Source of the DNA: Acanthacorydalis orientalis
Taxonomy: Eukaryota > Arthropoda > Insecta > Megaloptera > Corydalidae
DNA: 64,000 bases
Reading direction: 5' to 3'
NCBI GenBank assembly: GCA_034766995.1
Contig: CM068313.1
Coordinates: 22,529,012 to 22,593,011, forward strand
The notes under the pieces are model-generated. The model saw only the letters and a list, made by a program, of their open reading frames with translations. It did not search any database and was not told where the DNA came from. The position numbers and the translations under genes are program-made. Below, piece after piece: positions 25,561-37,264 of the stretch. Positions within the stretch are counted from its first letter, which is position 1. Every line of letters begins with the position of its first letter.

Positions 25561-25561
25561 A

Positions 25562-26370
25562 TGTGGGTCGTTTGATAAGTTTGGTAAATTTCTATGATGT
25601 GGCGCCTCTATTCATTTGGTAATGTCACGGCTATCAAGTGTAACTGTTCAAACTAGTATAGTCGAAATTTTAGTCAGAAGCGACGCATTTTTCACGTTTT
25701 ACATATGTTTGGAGTGAGTATTGTTGCAGTTTTCGCAAAAATGGAAAAAAACGAACAGACTTTTTTGCGTCGATTCGTCACCGTGTATAAAACATGGATC
25801 CACCACTAAACATCTGAGTCGAAGTAAAGTAGTGGACAACGATTGATGAAAATGTGACGAAGAAGGCGAAGACCGTTTTATCGGTTGGAAAGGTGATGGC
25901 CACTGTTTATTGTGAATTCCAATGAATCATCCTGATCGACTAATTAACGAAGGGAAAAACGATAACAGGAGCTTATTGTGTCAAATTATGGGCCCGTTTG
26001 AAAGAAGAGCTGAAACAAAAACGGCCAAGATTGGCCCACAAAAAAATGTTTTTTTACTAGAACAACGCACCATCCCACAAATCGACCATCACAATGACAA
26101 AATTGCACGAATTAGACTTTTAATTGATTCCCCATCCATCCTATTCTCCGGATTTGGCTCCGTGTAACTTTTTCCACTCCTCAAACTTGAAAATTTGGCT
26201 CTATGAGAAGAAATTTTCTTCGAATGGTTGTCATCGCCGCCGTCAATGTGTATTTTGCAGATTCGCTGGAACAAGTGTATATATTGAGACTGTGTTGAGA
26301 AATAAACCGTTTTTTTTCTAAAAAACGGTGTTTAAGTTTCTTTTTTACTATACTTATTAAACGACCTACG
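25562..26370 (+). mobile_element. mariner element, internally deleted, both TIRs present
   Basis: An 809-bp Tc1/mariner element. The left end tgtgggtcgtttgataagtt and the reverse-complemented right end cgtaggtcgtttaataagta match over most of about 27 bases, and TA lies outside each end (25560-25561 and 26371-26372). An intact relative would be about 1.3 kb, so roughly 0.5 kb is missing, mainly from the 5' half of the gene. The right flank is AT-rich unique sequence; the left abuts (GTAT)n-(TA)n. Confidence 0.92.
25741..26310 (+). pseudogene. mariner transposase pseudogene, all three catalytic Asp replaced
   Basis: Translation starts MEKNEQ, then jumps by deletion to FLRRFVTVYKTWIHH, which in intact relatives carries the first catalytic aspartate (V-D-E-T-W); here it is tyrosine. 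Later NNAPSHKS (codon 26061-26063) has asparagine where the second aspartate belongs, preceded by a TAG stop at 26058-26060. PDLAPCNFF (26166-26168) has asparagine at the third. Exactly 34 residues separate the second and third sites, so DD34D spacing is preserved although both residues are lost. Frame changes and stops occur throughout. This copy cannot encode an active enzyme. Confidence 0.88.
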
Positions 26371-26999
26371 TATATGATTGTTTATTACAGAAATAAATAC
26401 TGCAACGAAATTTAATTTATTTTTGTTCAAAATAAGTTAAATTCTAATGTCCATAGTTCTTTTTAAGGATTGCATAAGATATAAATATATCTCAAGGAAT
26501 TATTGAACATAACGTTATATCTAAGTATCAGTTTTTCTTGATAAATAATATAACTCTTTCAGATTGTAGAAATAAAAAATGTTATTGTTATTTTTTTATG
26601 AACAGTTATAATAATGAGTTATTTTTTTATTGTAATATGTAAAATATTATTTTAAGTTCTTCTGAAATATCCGTGATGAGAATGCCATCATCTGCAAAAT
26701 ATTTTAATAACAAATCGTGCTGTTATTTTTTTCACACAAGTACAATAGAATTATCAATCGTCATTGGTCTTAAAAAACAACAAATATTTCAAACTGATGA
26801 TTTAAAACCTATGTAAGGTGTGAATGATGTACTTGTATTTTAGACGACTAGAAAGAAAAAGAGATCCGGAACTGTGACGAACGTTGTACACACACAAAAT
26901 ATTTAGGGTATATTTCTAAATAACGTCGAAAAAAAATATCATTTACGAAAACAAAGAAAAGATCTTTATCGTTCAATCTAATTTCCCACACTAGTGAAG

Positions 27000-27320
27000 C
27001 GATCTCCTAGCCGATGTGACGAGCAATCATCGATGATTCTCGTAGTTTATCTCGATCATAATGCTCCGATGTAAGCATTGAAGCGTGCTGCGAGGTCAAC
27101 ACTTCGTTGGCCAAGATGTGATGTACACAGTGTGTACCCATTCAGAGAGCTGACGAAGAAAACATTAAAAGTAAAACCGTTTCCCACCGGCGCATCGCTC
27201 CAGTGGGTCCGCGCGCGGGCACGCGTCCGCGTTTGGTTGTCTTCTTCTTCGCGCACGGACGAGCGCCGTTACCAGGGGGCAGTCGTGATTATTATTATAT
27301 TCAGAGCAGTATTTAGTTAG
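27000..27320. promoter_or_regulatory. CpG-rich island, candidate promoter or insulator
   Basis: This is the most GC- and CpG-dense stretch in the window, with words such as gtccgcgcgcgggcacgcg and gcgcacggacgagcgccg at about 27210-27270. At 27271-27281 accagggggca matches the core of the CTCF binding motif (CCACCAGGGGGCGC); I count 11 of 15 positions over the wider consensus. Just downstream, a TATA-like run leads into attcagagcagt, a loose initiator-like match. Frames open on both strands (27078-27320 +, 27056-27256 -) show no domain and are probably by-products of high GC. A promoter, first exon or insulator is possible, but nothing downstream identifies a gene. Confidence 0.35.
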
Positions 27321-27379
27321 TAATGTTATAGAAATATACTATTACACGAATGCTTGCAGAACATATTCACGTCTATATC

Positions 27380-27381
27380 CA

Positions 27382-27420
<39 letters not shown>
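27380..27420. repeat. (CT)n-(TA)n compound microsatellite
   Basis: About 26 bp of CT followed by about 15 bp of TA; reverse-complement equivalent of the (TA)n-(GA)n arrays at 17161 and 23909. Confidence 0.95.
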
Positions 27421-28849
27421 TCTGTAATTAATAAATTATATCATTAAATATAGTATTTTTTATAAATAATAAATAAATATATTAGCCTTAATTAAACAAT
27501 GATTATTAGTACTAGAAATAGTTAAAATAGTATTTGGTATTTACACTATATTATAATTTAATTGGATAATTTTTTTATTTAACGTTATTTTTTATTAATA
27601 TCAAGTTTATTTCCTGTACTAGCATTGCTATCTTCTAATCTGATTCAATTATGGCATCTTGTTCATTGGAAAGTAAGATGAAGTTATTTTACAAGACTCT
27701 AAATATAATTAGTGTCTAATAACCATTATATTTATAATTATATTAAAAAGCATAAAAAATACTTTTTAATTAAGTATTGTAATCTGAAATAATAAATAAT
27801 CTATTTAAATTTTATTAAAATTGAAGAGTGATATTGAAGAGTTAGCTGCCTCATCAAAAATAATAATCATGTAAGACCAAAAATGAAAGATTTTATATGA
27901 TCGTATTTTGCTGTAAAAGTTAGATTTTAACATAAAATTAAATATCAATACATCCAGATTTTATGACAATACGTGCCTAACTGATAAATCAGTAAGATTT
28001 GTTTAAATTACATTTTTTTAATAAATATTTTTTAGTTGTTGATAAGATTTAAAATTATTTATTTAAAATGTATAAAAAAAATCATAATTATATTGTATAT
28101 TTGATGACTTGATTAAATTGTATGTATGTTACATAAAAATAATAGGTTTTACCTAGATACTTCTCTGAACATAACAATATTACCTTGAAAATGCACAATG
28201 AATGTTTAACAAAATTCAACACTAAGAACATGAAACAGCAAATGGTCTAACCAAAAGTACGCAATGACTGGTTGAGTCCAAGGAACATCAGTAAATTGTT
28301 CCAATAGTCATGCTTCGACGAACTGACTGAATGTTGTCGATTTATTGAAGATTCATTAAGATTTATTCTTTCAATAGTTTACATTAAACAGCGATCGAAA
28401 CATGAAACTATATTCCTTATCTATTTTCAATGCTTACATTCTGTAAAATATAATATAAGAGTTTTTAATGATTCAAAGTGGAATAAATATTTCTATTATT
28501 ACGAATACTGATTTAAAATCAAAACCGTGATGTAAAACGAAACAAGACCAAGTTGAAGATGCGTTTCAGATCATCATCAGATGGAATTTAAGATTACTGT
28601 ATTACCTACAATAGCTATCACCATGGCTCAGCAATATTTCAGACGAAATAAACAATTAAAGCTGTTGTATTTAGGTCTCGTCTTAAGGAATTACCGATCG
28701 GAAATGTGATTATTTTTTTTAAACTGTCATGTATGAGATTATGTTCAATAATAAAAATTATTCTTAGTCATTATTAATTAAGATCGTTTATAATGATAAT
28801 TATTATGCATTGTTAACGTTTTACATATGTTTATTTAATCGAAGAATTT

Positions 28850-28852
<3 letters not shown>

Positions 28853-28902
<50 letters not shown>
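28853..28902. repeat. (TA)n microsatellite
   Basis: About 50 bp of TA lying a few bases left of foldback MITE copy 2. Confidence 0.95.
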
Positions 28903-28905
<3 letters not shown>

Positions 28906-28908
28906 ATA

Positions 28909-29102
28909 TGATTCAACTTTGGTTTCCACATGAAAGTATTGAAAAAACACAAAAATTAAAAAAAAACACATTATCCCCCATTTAGTATTTTAGTTCAATT
29001 GTATTTTAGTATTGAATTGAACTACAATACTAAATAAAAAATAATATGACTTCTTAACCCCTACGCCCTCTTTTAATAGTTGCTTGGAAGTCTAAATTGA
29101 AT

Positions 29103-29106
<4 letters not shown>
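28909..29106 (+). mobile_element. foldback MITE family, copy 2
   Basis: A ~198-bp element in the same orientation as copies 1 and 4. Left terminus tgattcaactttggtttcc and right terminus tctaaattgaatcat form the outer inverted repeat. The inner arms tagtattttagttcaattg and its near-complement (tgaattgaactacaatacta) form a second palindrome, so the whole element can fold back. It lies between two long TA arrays. There is no coding capacity. Confidence 0.88.

Positions 29107-29107
<1 letters not shown>

Positions 29108-29161
<54 letters not shown>
29108..29161. repeat. (TA)n microsatellite
   Basis: About 53 bp of TA immediately right of foldback MITE copy 2. Confidence 0.95.
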
Positions 29162-29165
<4 letters not shown>

Positions 29166-29220
29166 GAATATATTTCAAATTATTGAAATTAAGTATGTTT
29201 TAAAATATATTGGGGATTTA

Positions 29221-29253
29221 GGGCGCATCGACAACAGAGGTCATTAGCGCCCG
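29221..29253 (-). repeat. GGGCGC..GCGCCC stem-loop motif, likely retroelement tail
   Basis: gggcgc and gcgccc, six-base perfect arms, enclose atcgacaacagaggtcatta in otherwise AT-rich DNA. On the minus strand the motif includes gcgctaatgacctctgttg followed by cgatgcgccc. I recall similar GCGCTAATGACC strings dispersed in arthropod genomes, plausibly from the ends of SINEs or non-LTR elements, but that attribution is from memory. No body of such an element is recognised on either side. Confidence 0.4.
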
Positions 29254-29663
29254 TTTAATTGTAGACTGTTGCCTTCTACCATATATATATATATTAAGAA
29301 AAAATATCTCAAAATATCAATCAGCACATGTTAAGTAATTTTTATGTTTAAATAAATGACATTAGAAAATAAAATATTTCATTAAATAATATTTTTAAAC
29401 ACGTATGCATTTTCCTTTTGGAATATTTGTATAAATATCTTTTTAACTTATATAATTAACACATATATTTTTCCGGTATTTTATGTTGAATTATTAATTT
29501 CAAAAAAATTCCATAAGATGTAATTTGATTAAATAGAACGTAATTTTTAAAGCTGCGTTTTTGTTGGTTATGTATATATATATATATACAGTTGTGAGTG
29601 TATTTATGCCAAATTTATTATTCTTTTTTAATGGAAAATATAGTTAAATAAAATTTATAATTA

Positions 29664-29667
<4 letters not shown>

Positions 29668-29721
<54 letters not shown>

Positions 29722-29750
29722 CATACACATCTATACACATACACACACAC

Positions 29751-29800
<50 letters not shown>

Positions 29801-29840
29801 ATATGTATATATATATATATGTGTATGTGTGTGTAGGCAT
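29668..29840. repeat. compound TA / TACA / CA / TG microsatellite tract
   Basis: Two TA arrays (about 29668-29717 and 29757-29820) flank mixed acat and (CA)n sequence, ending in (TG)n. Confidence 0.92.
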
Positions 29841-30633
29841 ATGTGAGTGTGAGTGAGGGTGAAAAAATGTCGGACGTTAATTTATTTTGTACGGTGTGTG
29901 GATCATTTGATAATCCAGACGCTTATGCATATCTGTAATAATAACGTTGACATGTTTTCATTTCAAATTTTATAAAGTAAACTAGAAAATTTACGTGTAT
30001 GTTTTAAAAGTGATAAACAGTATATCATTTCGAAAGAAGGGTGTCATGAATACAAATGAAACAATGGAAATGAAACATTCTCACAGTTTTCACATTTATT
30101 CGTCCCACGGGACTTGAAGCCACAATACACAGAATATTACAGTACATATATTACATGCATATCTCCTCCCTACCTTGTCTGTAACTCACTCTGTACCAAA
30201 AATAATGTTGATTATATTTGTCATAAAAAGTAATGTAAAATGTGAGTACACCTGTTTTAAACTTCAAATAAACATTGTTGTAGTGGGGTGTAAACTTTGC
30301 GTATTTTAATACCGTGTAAATTTAACGAATAATGTTAATGTTTTTCAAAATTACTTTCGCTTGTAAATTAACATTTAGATGCTTTTAGTACGATTGAACA
30401 TTTCCACATATTATTATATAAAACTGTGTTAAGTGTATTCCGCTATTTATTTTCCATTATATAACACTTTACAAGTGTTTTCGTCTCGAAGTTCTTCTTG
30501 ATTATTCTAATGAAGTCGCATAGATTAACATTTATATTGAAATTACTGTAAATAAAAAAATGTTATATTATGATATATACTCTGACTCTGTGTTCTTCTT
30601 AATTCTGTATCAAGCATTTATAAACATTCAGAA

Positions 30634-30640
<7 letters not shown>

Positions 30641-30686
<46 letters not shown>

Positions 30687-30697
30687 CATATATACAT
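30641..30697. repeat. (TA)n microsatellite with TACA interruptions
   Basis: About 57 bp, interrupted by two TACATA units on its right side. Confidence 0.93.
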
Positions 30698-30911
30698 TAA
30701 ATATGAAAATAATCATTTTAAAAAAAAGTAAAAATGAACATATTATAATAATATTTTGATTTAATGTATTAATTAATATTCGAATTCAGTTAACAATGGC
30801 TTTTAGAGAAATTACTGGAAAACAAATAAGTAGAATAATGAAGGTTCGAAATAAATATTAAAATTAAAATTTATGCTGTATGGAAATATAAGAAGAAACG
30901 AAAATCGTAGG

Positions 30912-31114
30912 GTGATTCAATTTAGGCTTCCACATCCAAGTACTGAAAGGGGGCGCAGAGGTTAAGAAAAGTCATGCAATTTTTTATTTAGTATTTTAGT
31001 TCAATTTATATTAAAATACAATTGAACTAAAACACTAAATGGAAGATAACATGTTTTTTTTTTAATTTTTCAGTTTTTTTTAATTCTTTCGTGTGGAAGC
31101 CTAAATAGAATCAT
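30912..31114 (-). mobile_element. foldback MITE family, copy 3 (inverted)
   Basis: A ~203-bp copy in the opposite orientation to the other three: gggggcgcagaggttaagaa here is the reverse complement of the right arm of copy 1. The ends gtgattcaatttaggcttcc and gtggaagcctaaatagaatc pair well, and the inner palindrome tttagttcaatt/aattgaactaaa is preserved. It is the only copy not touching a microsatellite array. Confidence 0.88.
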
Positions 31115-31517
31115 ATATTATGTTTTTATGTGAATATTTATTGATGTACACTTTTGTTACAATTATATTTTTTAATTTTTTATATAGGATGTCTGAATGT
31201 TAATTATTCAGCAAATTTTAATTTATTTGTATTATTTTATTTCTGTTTATATATGTATATATATATATATATCTCGCTAAAAATGAAAAAATAATTTAAA
31301 GTCGCAAATAACTTTTAAGAAAGTATTAAGTTTTATGATTTAAAAATTTCAGTTATATAAAATATTGGAATTGTTAAAATAAATGATATATTTTCAAAAA
31401 TTGAACTTTATATTTGGACATTTTTAGTCATTAATTATTAATTTTTTTTAAAAAAAAAATAGAATTTCCATTGTACATTTTATATATAATTTTGATTATA
31501 TTCAGTTTCACTAAAAA

Positions 31518-31576
31518 AATATTATTATTGATAATATTATTATTGATATAATATTATTGATAATATTATTTAATAG
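31518..31576. repeat. short tandem repeat of attattgataat type
   Basis: Three to four imperfect units of attattgataat and attattattgat follow one another over about 58 bp. Confidence 0.75.
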
Positions 31577-32743
31577 AAAATTAACTCTGATTAACATTTA
31601 ATCGTATTAATTTTTTTTTCCTTATTTATTTTTTTGTTCGTTACAATAAACAGGTAGTTTAAAAATTAACAATACATTGCTCTTATATGCATTTTTTCGA
31701 CTTTGTAATTTTTCCAAGATTTTTGTCCGTGATTTTTTTAAATTTAGAAACAGTACCCTTGAATTACAAAAGAATTACCAATGATTTATATATTCCAATA
31801 CGTACAGTTATAGTGCAACAACGTGCTTGGATTTAAATCATTCGAAAACCATTATTTACATCCTACAAAAATTATGACACAATTGAATCACCATTATAAG
31901 ATGCCGGCTGCAGATTACACCTATACGACCACAAAATCTTCTTAGCATGTCAAGCTGATTCTTTTCTCTATTATTCGTATCCTATTTAAGTGAACCCCAG
32001 TCTGAAATTTTAAAGCATCGTTCAATATTTTTGCTACATAACATCCATTTTCTTGACCACGCAATACCCACTTATTATTTTCTTGTTGCAACATATTGTA
32101 CATGAATGTATATGCACTCAAGCATAAAGTGGATTAGCGGCCATGCAGAAAAAAAGAGTACTTGAGATGTTGCTCATCTTTGAAATCAATGTGGCGTAAT
32201 TAATTATTTATTTTTTTTCACTTATTTTTTATTTAACGTAATGTCAATTCAATAAAGATAATAGGAATTATGGTTATATTATATATATATATATATATTA
32301 AGTATACAATAATTTTATATTACAAAAATCCAATGAAAATAATAAAAGTATAAGCTACATTTTCATAGCCTGTAACTAATGGGGTTATTTTGAAATACAT
32401 TGTATTTTTTTCAAAAAAGAGTATATAAATTTGTAATATTTTGATAATTCATATTATTACTTTTTTACTTTATAGATGAGATAAAAACTATATTTGAAGT
32501 ACAGAATATGAATTGAACTAATTTGTAATTTGATAAAATGCGCAAGATAAAAATTAAAATAGATCATTCACAAATGTGTCACTTCCCATGCTCAACACAT
32601 TTTTTCTTATCAAAATATTTAATAATTGCTTATCGTTCCTTTTTGATTTGATATAAACATTCTGATGACAATGTCCATCTTCAAAGTCAGGAGGTACAAA
32701 CAATTTCCGTTGATAAGAGTGGGTTACAATGAATCGTTTATTT

Positions 32744-32749
<6 letters not shown>

Positions 32750-32776
<27 letters not shown>

Positions 32777-32778
32777 CG

Positions 32779-32816
<38 letters not shown>
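32750..32816. repeat. (TA)n microsatellite with central TACGTATGTA
   Basis: Two TA blocks of about 25 and 37 bp around a tacgtatgta interruption. The 100- and 67-codon frames overlapping it are repeat artefacts. Confidence 0.93.
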
Positions 32817-32817
<1 letters not shown>

Positions 32818-34113
32818 GAACACCCTCGTATGTATGTATATATAAGAATGCATCAAATATATTATTAATTCAACTCATTTTTATAAGTTTGAAACATATT
32901 GAAGAAGTTATCATCTTTGAATAATTTACTATATTTGAGTTCAATTTAAATTATATGTGCTTTCTTTATTTTAAAGATATAGAGACTAATTGCCACTAAA
33001 ATGGTTGCAAAAAATAGACGCAGTACAAAAATTCTATAACTGTTAATTGTTATTTCAATATGAAAATGTTCTAATTTGAATTCACTTAACATGATATAAA
33101 AATAATAAATTTACTGTAAAATATTTTAATCAGAAACACTAAATTAAATCTCTGATAAATTTAATGTAGAATTTCCGATTGAAATTAATAATGAATAGAT
33201 AAGGTATTTATTTATACACACACACAGGTGTATATATATATATGTATGAGTGTGTGTGTACGTGGAGGAGGGTGTTATTTTATTAGACTTTTAGTATTAC
33301 AGGTTTAAGCGAATTTACAAAAAAAAATAATATTTTAATTTGAAGTGTACATAAAATTTTTGTTTTTTTCCATTTCTGTTTTTTTATTACATAATAATTT
33401 AATCAATTAATATTTACCAAATTCCACATCCAAGATAAAGAGCTCTTCCAGTCTGAAATGAAGTGTATATTCAATCTTATATTATTAAATTAGTTGATCT
33501 TTAATACCACTTATGTTTGAAATAAATCATCGTAGTGACAACGATATTCAATTACGTTAAAATATTGTGTGTAATAAATAGTATATGTGTATGTGTGTGA
33601 TGAGAGGAAAGTAATTATTTTTGTACGTAAATATTTTGGGTACATATTTAATATAAAATTTAGTTATTTTCACCGATTAAATATTAATTTTTAGAAAAGC
33701 TGCATAAAAATATTAGACAAACGAAATAAATTGTTATAAGAAATTCTTGTTTTTTTCAATTTTTTTTTAAAATAAACATTCTGTCCATTTAACAAGGCTA
33801 TATACGAAACTTCTTTGTTTGCCAATTCTGGATTGTATTACAAGACCAAATCGCAACCAAAACATTGAAGCGAACATAAGAAGCTTTGATCCATTACAGA
33901 TTATTACGGTGTGTGAGTTTCAATATAAATCGATTTTTCCAGCTTCTGCAAGTCTTTGAAGTTATATGAGGTTACTGTGGGATGGTTACAAAAAATATAT
34001 GTAAACAAATAAACAAACTATTGTATATATTACATTGCAAATTCATTTTTCCTATTAGATTGAATAGATCGAATACACTATATTAATATCTATTCTTTTT
34101 TCATTTTTCTTTG

Positions 34114-34161
<48 letters not shown>

Positions 34162-35219
34162 TTATTACTACTGGTAATGGGAAGTCTAAAAAATGTAAGT
34201 TTCGGTAGTTAATAATCGGTGCAATAATAAATGTTTACTGACATTACAATACAAAAAATAAATACGTTTTTCTAATTTTAAATTTTTTATTTGATTTCGA
34301 TTTTGATAATATTTATGTAAAAGCAATAATATAAATATTTTATAATATTTATAGAATAAATAATTTCTATGTGGTTGATATTCAATTATGTATTGAACAA
34401 ATAATATCGATTTATGTTTCATTTGGGAAAGTTTTAATAATGAAATAATCGACATATACATTTTTTCAATATTTATATTCACTCTGATTTATTTCAAAGT
34501 AGATTTATGTTTCTATAGTATTAGTTTTTGCTGTTCAATGATTATAACTTACAAGTTACTACCATTAAAGAGTAAAAGCTCATAATAAATGTAAGTTATA
34601 ACAGAAGTTTATTATTAATGTGGATACTCGTTAACTAGAAAGGGTGCTTTTGATTTCTTATGCTAAATTGTATAGAGGAAAATAAATTTAATTTATAAAA
34701 AATGTTTAACGAAATAATTTTATTATTAAAGTCTTATAAATGTTATAAAAATATAATTTTATATCAAAATTTATTGAGTTTTCATATGCATATTATAAAA
34801 TATTACCATTGTGTTTTATTTATAATTTATTTTATATTAATCAAAAATCTAATAACATTATACATTTTAATACTTGCCATTTTTGTTAAATTCTAGCTAA
34901 ATGTATTAATATACCTTTTTAACACACAATAACATATGTTTTCGTCGTACAACTGTTTCTTAATAAAATTTCTTTTTATGTACGGGTGTATGTATTAAAT
35001 ATCTTTTTTTCTTATGAAGTACCTTTTTTAATATAAATTTATATCATATGTATAATTAATTACTAAATTTGAAGTAGTTTATTCATATCTTCATATTTAA
35101 GTGTTGAAGATCAAGTGATAAGTGTTTGTTATGTATGTAAATAAAAAAAAATTAAGTGTTTTTAATGAAGTTTATTTAATTAATGAAACTCAATAGTTTA
35201 TTGATTATTTATGAACTCA

Positions 35220-35261
<42 letters not shown>

Positions 35262-35736
35262 TACATATAAGGATAATGAACTTTTTTTAAAAAAGCAACA
35301 TGCTATTTTTTTGTTTAAATGTTCTGAAATGTTTATCCTGTCAGATTACATAAATTATTTTATGCAACTATTGAATATAAATTTCGTTGATTTTCTCCTG
35401 CAAAGTTAAAATATATTTTTGAAATGGAATTTATTATCTTTAATCTTACATATATGACATTGATAAACGTGTTAGCGAGGTTTCTGATTGTAAATTTCAT
35501 AATAAGTACACCGAGAATAGTTGTTTGCACGCACAATTTAGTTCAAAAGAACTTTTGTACGCTGATTATTTTATAATTGATAACTTGTAACTTTTTATTT
35601 GCATGCGACTCAATATTTTTATTATATTATTAACTACATCTTTGTGCCTAGTCACTGTTGTATTGTAGCGAGAACTAAATTGGTTTAGTTCTTTAATTTT
35701 TAATTAATCAATTAGAGAATAATTTTTTTTATTTTG

Positions 35737-35776
<40 letters not shown>

Positions 35777-36620
35777 GAATCTATTTTCACAGTAAATCAC
35801 ATTTTAAAAATGAGTTAATGAATAATTATTCTTACCTAATAACAGTTAAGAGATAATCAGTATGCATGACTTCAGTAAATTACTACAGCCTCTACACATA
35901 AAAAGAAAAACTAATTATTATCTCAGAATTGTTATGTTTGTGGGTATTAATTGACTCATGTTATTGAATACATCATGAATATTTACAAATAGAAACGAAT
36001 CATGATTATTTCAAAGTAAAAGCATTTCTTGAAGGTAGCATCGGTTGCATCACAAAACATCCGATATGTGGTATATACAATTTGAATTGTATTGCAGAGC
36101 ACGTCTTTTCTATGTATACAGAGTATGGGTGAGTGAGTGAGTGAGTAAACGTGGGCTGGCCCATACATCACCTACGTCGGCACAATTGCACATATTCATC
36201 CATCCTTTGTTGATTCAGACATGCAGGAAATGGGCAGGTACGCTTTGCAATCCAAGGACGATTCTATTCATAACTATTGATCAATAGGATTCGTCTATAC
36301 CATTAAAGTCCGTGAATATGTGCTTAATAATTATTTTTTTTGGGTGTATTGCATCAGTATTTTGCATAAAATAATTATATAGATCCTCTACAATGGCGGG
36401 CTAATAATTGTAAATGTAATTAGGTGTTACGATTCAATGTTGGAAATGTGTTTTATTCAGAAACGTTATAATGTGCAAAATTTCCCATCTGATCTACATA
36501 TACATACACAACTATACACAATGTATATTACATATATATATATATGTAGGTAACAGAGATAAAAACAAAGTATATGTGCATCGGAGCAAAAACAAAAATT
36601 TAATCATGTAAACCAGAGAA

Positions 36621-36755
36621 ATGGTAGAAGTGCTCCTAGAATATAAATACCTTCAAGTTATAACTGATAACACTGATTCATAGGCATGAAAAATAGAATC
36701 ACAAATAACGCAGAGCAGGAGCATCATAAACATTATGAACAGGGTTTTTTTGTAA
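36621..36755 (+). pseudogene. possible non-LTR reverse transcriptase scrap
   Basis: From ATG at 36621 the frame reads MVEVLLEYKYLQVITDN, then, after in-frame stops, KIESQITQSRSIINIMN. EYKYLG..I and a following K-I-x-x-R/Q-I-x-x-x-R segment are typical of the region after the catalytic core in RTE/R1-like reverse transcriptases. The rest to about 37210 shows no further motif. Two near-identical 34-bp segments at 36937 and 37231 lie downstream. The match is short and only suggestive. Confidence 0.33.
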
Positions 36756-36936
36756 CGATCGTATTTAAAAACAACTTCATATTTAGAGTATCCTAATAAA
36801 AAGTATTTTAACTGAGGATCTACATGTCTGGAAAATACTCAAAAGATAAAGAAAACATTACTAAAAACCAAAATAAATGTCTCCAGGTAGTCATCAGAAA
36901 TATTTGAAACACAACAAATGGTCATGTAAAGAAACT

Positions 36937-37264
36937 TTGTAGTATACAAGTTTACTTTGTATATAAACTAAATAATGAAATGTATATTACTAGAAATATG
37001 AGTAAAATAGGATGCCAATATCTAATATGGTAGTCATCTAGAGAGGATGAGGGTGAAAGATTGTCAAAAATAATATAAAAAAAAGATATTATCCGAACAG
37101 TGAAACACGAGAACAAGAAAAGTATATACACAAGTTATAGTCACGGGTTCAATGGAAAGTCGTAGATTGGATTTGTGGCTAGAATAATCTGACTAGTTCG
37201 ATTGTGAAAATCAGAAGACGATGGATTTTGTTGTAGTATACAGATTTACTTTATATATAAATTA
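36937..37264. repeat. pair of 34-bp direct repeats 294 bp apart
   Basis: ttgtagtatacaagtttact at 36937 and ttgtagtatacagatttact at 37231 each continue into tttatataaa-type sequence; about 30 of 34 bases match. They could be an internal repeat of the neighbouring retroelement debris. Confidence 0.6.

Larger units (their letters stand above)
23592..25561. other. gene-free stretch, repeat-rich, with one GC-richer island
   Basis: Holds TA arrays at 23776-23800, 23909-23956 (joined to GA), 24500-24517 and 25131-25235, and (GTAT)n at about 25505-25530. A GC-richer island at 24650-25030 is listed separately. The overlapping frames of 119 and 72 codons around 24954-25313 are mostly TA-repeat translation. 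Confidence 0.55.
26371..28908. other. gene-free stretch containing a CpG-rich island
   Basis: AT-rich DNA with a CpG-rich island at 27000-27320 (listed separately), a (CT)n-(TA)n array at 27380-27420 and a long TA array at 28853-28902. The part 28500-28700 is mildly GC-richer and unrecognised. Confidence 0.55.
29162..30911. other. gene-free AT-rich stretch
   Basis: Holds the GC-rich hairpin motif at 29221-29253, compound TA/CA/TG arrays at 29668-29840 and a TA array at 30641-30697. The patch 30030-30190 is less AT-rich but unrecognised. Confidence 0.55.
31115..36620. other. gene-free AT-rich stretch
   Basis: No gene recognised. TA arrays lie at about 31250-31272, 32280-32300, 32750-32816, 34119-34155, 35222-35259 and 35746-35774. 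A short tandem repeat lies at 31518-31576. Less AT-rich patches without known identity are 31740-32190, 33780-33990 and 36100-36300; the last holds a (GAGT)4 run between gtatggg and cccatac arms. The frames at 34186-34482 (-) and 34702-34896 (+) are AT-driven (I, K, L, Y, F) and look like chance. Confidence 0.55.

Noticed and set aside
34186..34482. 98-codon minus-strand frame
   Set aside because: Extreme I/K/L/Y/N content expected from AT-rich sequence; no motif.
37140..37155. cgggttcaatgg resembling a tRNA T-arm
   Set aside because: No matching acceptor stem, D-arm or anticodon arm around it.
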